A stretch of DNA of 64,000 nucleotides, taken from assembly GCF_014641695.1 (NCBI RefSeq), contig NZ_BMIF01000016.1:18047-82046 (forward strand), in the 5' to 3' direction. The notes beneath the pieces are model-generated. The model was not told the origin of the DNA, ran no database searches, and saw only the letters and a list, made by a program, of their open reading frames with translations. Shown piece after piece: positions 59,219-64,000 of the stretch. Each line of letters begins with the position of its first letter. The first letter of the stretch is position 1. The translations under genes and the position numbers were made by a program. This DNA comes from Nitratireductor aestuarii. GTDB taxonomy: Bacteria; Pseudomonadota; Alphaproteobacteria; Rhizobiales; Rhizobiaceae.

Positions 59219-60523
59219 ATGCGTCGTTCCTCCACCCGCGCTCTTCTCGCTGCCAGTGCGCTCTCCATACTGGCGCTCACCGCGTCCGCCCCGTCCTTTG
59301 GCAACGCTGCCCTGAGCTCCATCTTCAGCATCGAAGCCGCTGCTGCTGAAGAAGCCGGTTTTCCGATCATCGTGAATGCCGACCAGTTCGCGGAACTCGC
59401 CGCCAGTGGCGCGAAGATCGTTGACGTCCGCCCGCAGGCTGCCTTCGAGAAGGGCCATGTGCCGGGCGCTGTGAACGTGCCCTGGGCCGCGCTCAATGTT
59501 TCCGAGCGTGATGGTATCCGCAACGAGTTCCAGTCGGACGAAGTGATCGAGAAGGTCATTGCCGCAGCTGGCCTCGAGAATGGCGACACGCTCGTCATCT
59601 ATGACAACAACTCGTTGCCCGGTCGTGCCTTCATCGCGCTCGAGTACGCGGGCTTCAAGACCATCCACGTGCTGGATGGCGGTGTAGACGCCTTCAAGGG
59701 CGAGCTTGAGACCGGACCGGTTCAGGTTGCCGCCAGCGACTTCAAGATCACCGACAAGTTCGACATGCGCGTGGACAAGGCCTATGTGGCTTCCCGCATC
59801 AACGCGCCTGACGCGGTCGTGATCGACGGACGTGGTTCGGATGCCTATGTAGACGGCCACATCCCCGGCGCGAAGTCGCTCGTTGCATCCCAACTGCTGA
59901 CGGAAAAGCGCACGGTTCTGCCGGAAGACATCATCAACAACCTGCTGGCTTCGCGCGGCATCGACAAGGAAAAGGAAATCCTGTCCTACTGCGGTTCGGG
60001 CGTCGCTGCTGCCAACAATTACATTGCACTGCGCAACCTCGGCTACAAGAACGTCCGCATCTATGACGAGAGCTGGGACGAGTGGAGCCGCGATCCGGCC
60101 GCTGGCCAGTCGCTCGCGCTTGGCAACTACACCTTCCCGGGCCAGGACATTGCGCCTGCATCGAGCGAAGGCCCGCACTTCCTGACGGCCGATCAGGTCA
60201 AGGAACTATCGCAGGATCCGAAGGTCGTCGTTCTCGACGTGCGCTCACCGTCTGATTACGGCGCCGGCCAGATCCCCGGTTCCGTCAACGTGTTCTGGGA
60301 CGCGACGCTCGATGATAACCGCGTGCTGAAGGACGTGGCTGAGCTGAAGAAGCTCTACGAGGAAGCTGGCGTGACGCCCGACAAGCAGGTGATCCTGTTC
60401 ACCCGCGGCGGCGTGCAGCTCACCCACTCCTACACGGTGCTCTCGCTGCTGGGCTTCAAGAACGTTAACTTCTTCACCGGCAAGTTTGAAGGCTGGGAAA
60501 ACGGCGCGATGCGCCGCGGCTAA
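59219..60523 (+). CDS. exported triple-domain rhodanese (sulfurtransferase)
   Basis: This is a 434-residue protein. Seen: a signal peptide (LLAASALSILALTASAPS, 9-26) and three rhodanese domains at about 45-165, 180-300 and 318-434. Only the second has the catalytic cysteine, Cys258 in ILSYCGSGVAA. The first has VIYDNNSLPGRA and the third ILFTRGGVQLTHS at that loop, with Asp/Asn or Thr in place of Cys. The CH2A/CH2B aspartates and DVR motifs are kept in all three. Known: rhodaneses move sulfane sulfur from thiosulfate to thiols. It ends the sulfur module. Confidence 0.92.
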   Translation: MRRSSTRALLAASALSILALTASAPSFGNAALSSIFSIEAAAAEEAGFPIIVNADQFAELAASGAKIVDVRPQAAFEKGHVPGAVNVPWAALNVSERDGIRNEFQSDEVIEKVIAAAGLENGDTLVIYDNNSLPGRAFIALEYAGFKTIHVLDGGVDAFKGELETGPVQVAASDFKITDKFDMRVDKAYVASRINAPDAVVIDGRGSDAYVDGHIPGAKSLVASQLLTEKRTVLPEDIINNLLASRGIDKEKEILSYCGSGVAAANNYIALRNLGYKNVRIYDESWDEWSRDPAAGQSLALGNYTFPGQDIAPASSEGPHFLTADQVKELSQDPKVVVLDVRSPSDYGAGQIPGSVNVFWDATLDDNRVLKDVAELKKLYEEAGVTPDKQVILFTRGGVQLTHSYTVLSLLGFKNVNFFTGKFEGWENGAMRRG

Positions 60524-60546
60524 CACTTCTCCCTTGGACTAACTGG

Positions 60547-60576
60547 CTGGCCGGCTCTGTCCGGCCAGTTTTTTTT
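60547..60576 (+). terminator. intrinsic terminator of the rhodanese gene
   Basis: An 8-bp stem, CTGGCCGG / CCGGCCAG, with loop CTCTGT, followed by eight T (60569-60576). It lies 24 bases past the stop. Confidence 0.9.
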
Positions 60577-60577
60577 G

Positions 60578-61426
60578 TCACACGCTGCGCCAGTTGTCGC
60601 CGTTCTGGCGGACCTTACCTTCATCCCGCAGCTTGTGCAGATGCGCCTCTACATTCGCTTCCGCCGCCCAGACCAGATAGGGATCGCTCTTGTTGTAGAG
60701 CACCCGCGCGATCTCCTGGATCGTCGTCTCACCTACGCGTTGCAGCATTGCGAAGATGTCGTTCTCGCGCCGGACGCGGTTGCCAAGCAGCCGCTCCACG
60801 TAAGGATGCGGATCGGGCAGGGCAGGCCCGTGACCGGGAAGGTAGAGCGGCTCGCTGCGGGCCAGAAGGCGGCTGAGCGAATCCACATAGGCCTTCATGT
60901 TGCCGTCCGGTCCGCGCACGATCGAACTGTTCCAGGCCATGACGTGGTCGCCTGAGAACAGGACGTCTCCGCGCGAGAAGCAGATGTGGTCGCTCGCGTG
61001 TCCTGGCGTGAACACCACCTCGAGGCCTGCGACCACGTCGCCTTCCTTCAAGAGCTTGTCCGCAATGAGAATGTCACCGGCATAGTGCTCGGAGGCGTAG
61101 ACCGGCAGGCCGGATCGCTTCTTCAGCAGTCCCAGCAGTCCCGAATGGTCGATGTGATGATGGGTAATCAGAATGCCCGCGCCGCGCGGGGCAATTGCCT
61201 CGCAGAGCAGTTCTAGATGTGCCTCATCTTCCACGGGGCCGGGATCAAGCAGGAAGTCTCCGTCCGCCGTCTCGATCAGATAGGTGTTGGTGCCGTGATA
61301 CGTCATAAGCGACGCATTGTTGGCAACGGCGCGGGAGATGCCGGGAGCCACTGGAGAGAACGTCAGGCGCTGCGGTGCGTCTTCAGTCAGAAAGCGCGTT
61401 GAGGAATTCTTCTGGACTTCGGTCAC
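60578..61426 (-). CDS. MBL-fold metallo-hydrolase (LACTB2-like)
   Basis: This is a 282-residue cytoplasmic enzyme. Seen: DPGP near 72-75, the zinc motif THHHIDHSG near 104-112, FTPGHASDHICF, and GDHVMAW with the second-site residues, plus a C-terminal winged-helix-like domain (ETTIQEIARVLYNKSDPYLVWAAEANVEAHLHKLRDEGKV). That C-terminal domain is typical of the LACTB2/RNase-like subgroup. The start is GTG (61424-61426) with AAGGAG well placed upstream. Substrate unknown. Confidence 0.88.
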   Translation of the reverse strand: MTEVQKNSSTRFLTEDAPQRLTFSPVAPGISRAVANNASLMTYHGTNTYLIETADGDFLLDPGPVEDEAHLELLCEAIAPRGAGILITHHHIDHSGLLGLLKKRSGLPVYASEHYAGDILIADKLLKEGDVVAGLEVVFTPGHASDHICFSRGDVLFSGDHVMAWNSSIVRGPDGNMKAYVDSLSRLLARSEPLYLPGHGPALPDPHPYVERLLGNRVRRENDIFAMLQRVGETTIQEIARVLYNKSDPYLVWAAEANVEAHLHKLRDEGKVRQNGDNWRSV

Positions 61427-61451
61427 TGCAACTCCTTCATGTCTTGCGTGA

Positions 61452-62537
61452 TTATTTCACCGCAAATGCCTGAGGCGTCAACTTCCCGCTTTTCAGCCGC
61501 AACCATCCGATGAGCGTTGAGGCCATCAGCACGAACCCCAGATAACCGAAGAAGGGATAGACCGTGCCGATCAGCTGGGTAAAGCCGAACATGCTTCCGG
61601 CAAAGGCGAGCAGTCCGCCAGCCGCGCTGCCGATCCGAAAGCGGTTGGTTCCGGGCTCGAACAGGCGCGCCGCGAAGGAATAGAGTACGCCCACGGCCGT
61701 ATTCAGGATCGTGGCAAAGATCGCAATTGCCATCAGGATCGACAAGAGGCGCGATGACTGGGCGGAAAGATGGAGCGTCGGGATTGCAACGCCGGCAAGC
61801 TCGTCTGCCCGTGTGAACATGCTGCCTGCGAGCAGCAGCATCAACGCGCCGAGCAGTACGCCGCCGAATATCCCGCCCCACATGGCGGCCTTCTGGTTCG
61901 AAGTCTGGCCGCCCATGATGATCAGGAAGGGTGCGCCGGCAATGATATTGTACGAGACGTAGAGCAGGGCAGCGAGCAGCCAGTGGCCTGACGCGCCAGG
62001 AAGATTCTCCGCTGCCACTGAGAGCGTCGCCATGTCGGCCGAGCTTCCCGCGACTGCGAGTGCTGCAACGATGACCACCATGATCGCCAGCAGGGGCGTA
62101 ACGGCGCAAACGAGATTGATGACCTTGCGCAGGTCGAGCCACACGATCAGAATCGTGCTGACAGCAACTGCAATGCAGCCCCAGATGGAGGGAATGCCCG
62201 TCAGCTGTTCGAGGAGAGCACCGCCGCCCGCGATCATCACGACAGCCATTACCAGCATGAAGATGGTCACCAGGGCATCAACCAGCGGGCCGAGATAGCG
62301 GCCGCAGATGGCGTGAATGACATCCTTGTGGCTTTCCGCTGCCTGCTTTTGCCCAAGCGCTGAAAGCGCCATCGCCAGAAAGATGAAGAGCGCGGAACTC
62401 AGCACGGCTCCCGCCAATCCCGCCAGTCCAAAGCTGGTGAAGAACTGCAGGATCTCCTGTCCCGATGCAAAGCCGGCACCGACGACAACGCCGACAAAAG
62501 CGCCGGCCACCTGAACCGATTCCTTCAGAAAATTCAT
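61452..62537 (-). CDS. YkvI-family membrane protein (putative transporter)
   Basis: This is a 361-residue membrane protein with about ten helices. Seen: N-terminal VAGAFVGVVVGAGFASGQEILQFFTSFG, the conserved YkvI beginning that recalls APC-superfamily first helices, and ALLYVSYNIIAGAPFLIIMGGQ mid-protein. The start at 62537 follows AAGG; a longer frame adds 22 residues without a ribosome site. Known: the family is uncharacterised and amino-acid or amine transport is suggested from the fold. It may be co-transcribed with the MBL gene. Confidence 0.85.
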   Translation of the reverse strand: MNFLKESVQVAGAFVGVVVGAGFASGQEILQFFTSFGLAGLAGAVLSSALFIFLAMALSALGQKQAAESHKDVIHAICGRYLGPLVDALVTIFMLVMAVVMIAGGGALLEQLTGIPSIWGCIAVAVSTILIVWLDLRKVINLVCAVTPLLAIMVVIVAALAVAGSSADMATLSVAAENLPGASGHWLLAALLYVSYNIIAGAPFLIIMGGQTSNQKAAMWGGIFGGVLLGALMLLLAGSMFTRADELAGVAIPTLHLSAQSSRLLSILMAIAIFATILNTAVGVLYSFAARLFEPGTNRFRIGSAAGGLLAFAGSMFGFTQLIGTVYPFFGYLGFVLMASTLIGWLRLKSGKLTPQAFAVK

Positions 62538-62716
62538 GGTGAAAAACCTTAAGTGCTTGCTGGCAACCTGATGAAGTCGCGAACGAGGTGCGGCTTGCGA
62601 CAATTTACATGTTAATCAAATCGGTGTGACGCCTCTTAGTCGCACGCGTCGTCGCTGTCGACCTTTCAGTCGATGCTCAGATGATCGTACCCGCGCCATT
62701 CCGCGGGTGGCCGTGA

Positions 62717-63721
62717 TTAGTGCCCGTGCGTGGTGAGATAGTGTTTCGATCTGAACCCCAGCCATCCCTTGGTGTAACCGACGAGCGATGCGACCAGGAA
62801 GGTGATCTTCCAGAGAGCATGGTGACGGTGGAATGGGATTGTCAGAATTGTCAGCACGGTCTTGTAGATGCGCGACAGGACTGAGCCTAAGAGGCGGAGA
62901 GTGGCCCTCGATGGGCTCTCCCCAAACCGTTCCTTGAAATCCTCGCAGGCCTGACCCCGAATACGCCTGTATCGGTAGCGGAACGATAGCCGAGTGGCCG
63001 GAACCGTCTCGTAGACGATCGCCTTGGGTGCCCATCCGGTGCGCGCGCCAAGCGCTTTTGCCTGTAGGTAGAGACGCGTATCTTCACCGCCGGCAAAGCC
63101 GAGGGAGGCATCGAAGCGTAAGCCGGTGCGACGGAAGAAATCGAGTCTGCCCATCCAGCTCCATGTCGCCAGTTTGATGCTGTCTCCGTGACCCTGCGCA
63201 CAAATATTTGCATTGCGGCGTTCGAGGTTCAGAAGTGCTTCCTTCGCGGCATCCCACACCAGCTTCTGCCAGAAGGTGCAGGAGTCATCCACCGGAGCCA
63301 GCCGGGCAGGGGAGCCCAGCAGGTCAAGGTCCTGTGCCCTCTGCACCCGCAACAGCTCCACCAGCCAGTGTTGATCGACCTGCTCGTCGTCGTCGGCAAA
63401 GGTCAGCAGGTCATAGCCCTGTTCGATCGCGCATTCGAGCACCCGGTTGCGCGCACTTGCTATCCCCAGAACCGGTTCGACGAGATAGGTGACCCTGTGA
63501 CCGTGGACCTGCAACCGGAAGTCTTCAACCACGCCCGCGAGCGTTGCTTCAGCGTTGTTTTCGACGATGATGAAATCGACCTCCGCATCGTCCGGCAGAT
63601 GCATTTCCGCATAGGATCGCAGCAGGTTTTCAAGCATGCGCGGACGATTGCGTGTAATCGTTCCGACAGCAATCTTCGTTTTTACCGGCGCGCCACTCGT
63701 GCCCGACAGTACAAGCACCAT
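62717..63721 (-). CDS. family 2 glycosyltransferase
   Basis: This is a 334-residue GT-A fold enzyme similar to ExoM-like transferases. Seen: KIAVGTITRNRPRMLENLLRSY near 16-37, IIVENNA near 51-57, GIASARNRVLE, and the metal/nucleotide motif TFADDDEQVD near 107-116, followed by FAGGEDTRLYLQAKALGAR. C-terminal hydrophobic residues suggest membrane association. No other polysaccharide genes are adjacent here. It might work with the pyruvyl transferase/Mur cassette at 29.6-33.1 kb, but 30 kb of unrelated genes separate them. Confidence 0.9.
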   Translation of the reverse strand: MVLVLSGTSGAPVKTKIAVGTITRNRPRMLENLLRSYAEMHLPDDAEVDFIIVENNAEATLAGVVEDFRLQVHGHRVTYLVEPVLGIASARNRVLECAIEQGYDLLTFADDDEQVDQHWLVELLRVQRAQDLDLLGSPARLAPVDDSCTFWQKLVWDAAKEALLNLERRNANICAQGHGDSIKLATWSWMGRLDFFRRTGLRFDASLGFAGGEDTRLYLQAKALGARTGWAPKAIVYETVPATRLSFRYRYRRIRGQACEDFKERFGESPSRATLRLLGSVLSRIYKTVLTILTIPFHRHHALWKITFLVASLVGYTKGWLGFRSKHYLTTHGH

Positions 63722-63854
63722 GTCATGTCCCCCACCCCAGGTGAACCCACGAAGGAACTATCCTGTTTCACCATCGGAAGGAAGTATTATCCAGTACATG
63801 GACGGTGCCCAGACAGGGATTTTCTGGCGTCTTGCTGCAGCCCATAAACAAATA

Positions 63855-63872
63855 GCGGCCCTTACGGGCCGC
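63855..63872. other. hairpin near the IS boundary
   Basis: A perfect 7-bp stem, GCGGCCC (63855-63861) and GGGCCGC (63866-63872), loop TTAC, just before the sequence that leads into the transposase gene. It may be the outer edge of the insertion element or a terminator protecting it from outside transcription. Confidence 0.35.
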
Positions 63873-64000
63873 CCAGACTGCTGACAAACCTCTGGCGTTA
63901 GCTGGAGGTTTTTGATTCACTGGGGCATGTTGAAGAAACCTGCTCCAGTTCAGACGGCGATCGAGATGGTGACGCTCGAGAGCCTTGTTCCAGCAGATCA
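63873..64000 (+). mobile_element. 5' end of an insertion sequence, IS1182-family type
   Basis: From about 63873 to the window edge: a short non-coding leader and then the transposase start. The exact left terminal repeat cannot be fixed because the right end is outside the window. The boundary at 63873 is a guess from the hairpin position. Confidence 0.45.
63927..64000 (+). CDS. IS1182-family transposase, 3' end cut by window
   Basis: The first 24 codons are open to the window edge. Seen: LKKPAPVQTAIEMVTLESLV, which resembles the conserved N-terminus of IS1182-family DDE transposases (family pattern: MVTLExLVPxDHLLRKID). Only this short piece is visible, so the family call rests on that stretch alone. 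Confidence 0.6.
   Translation, partial: MLKKPAPVQTAIEMVTLESLVPAD

Noticed and set aside
63636..63884. Small plus-strand ORF before the IS
   Set aside because: It overlaps the start of the GT2 gene on the other strand and runs into the IS boundary; no features.

Overview
The window reads as accessory DNA from an alphaproteobacterium of the Rhizobiaceae type, probably on a megaplasmid or chromid. The reasons are a high GC content, several tripartite tricarboxylate transporter (TTT/Bug) genes, a GroESL pair preceded by a CIRCE-like operator, a DUF1612-type protein that I associate with rhizobial plasmids, and dense catabolic operons with their own LysR, GntR, MarR and HxlR regulators. I see no tRNA, rRNA, CRISPR array, prophage or replication origin. 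The right edge enters a probable IS1182-family transposase. The genus is not proven by anything here.

Layout. (1) 1-6006, minus strand: a complete TTT importer (tctC-tctB-tctA) followed by two gamma-glutamyltransferase-family genes. (2) 6488-10330: a FAD amine oxidoreductase, an FCD-type GntR regulator, a bile-acid:Na+ symporter-like carrier and a glutathione S-transferase gene broken by a frameshift. (3) 10568-27110: a catabolic supercluster with tctB-tctA, MmgE/PrpD, an AbrB-like membrane protein, two isochorismatase-fold amidohydrolases, an SDR, a PuuE-like deacetylase, a racemase-fold protein, a FAD monooxygenase, an orphan TctC, a TPP enzyme, an aldehyde dehydrogenase, a LysR regulator and a dienelactone hydrolase. 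(4) 27180-29172: groES-groEL. (5) 29559-33061: a three-gene cassette of a PP-loop ATPase, a polysaccharide pyruvyl transferase-like protein and a Mur ligase-like protein. (6) 33209-47022: the DUF1612 protein, two acyl-CoA dehydrogenases with an HxlR regulator, and a six-gene operon (AMP-dependent ligase, creatininase-like, CocE-like hydrolase, ABC importer) with a LysR gene upstream. (7) 47206-54948: a peptide-type ABC importer arranged divergently around a MarR regulator, with an isoaspartyl peptidase and a second creatininase-like enzyme. (8) 55066-60523: a membrane-anchored DJ-1 protein and a sulfur module (YeeE/YedE transporter, small exported protein, periplasmic thioredoxin, CcdA-like protein, triple rhodanese). 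(9) 60578-64000: an MBL hydrolase, a YkvI-like membrane protein, a GT2 glycosyltransferase and the IS end.

How the parts fit. Regions 3 and 6 look like one catabolic regulon for an unknown compound carrying amide or ester bonds. The exact 10-mer GTCGGTATAG occurs at a similar distance (roughly 60-105 bases) upstream of three separate operons (15.3, 25.1 and 45.9 kb). Related TATAGC/GCTATA dyads lie upstream of the operon at 10.5 kb and the gene at 26.4 kb. Importers, amidohydrolases, a flavin monooxygenase, a CoA ligase and acyl-CoA dehydrogenases would form an import-hydrolyse-oxidise-activate route.

The most novel-looking unit is the PP-loop / pyruvyl transferase / Mur ligase cassette. Both ATP-using enzymes carry their own cysteine cluster, and I cannot assign the set to any described pathway. 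The second most interesting unit is the sulfur module, in which only the middle rhodanese domain keeps its catalytic cysteine.
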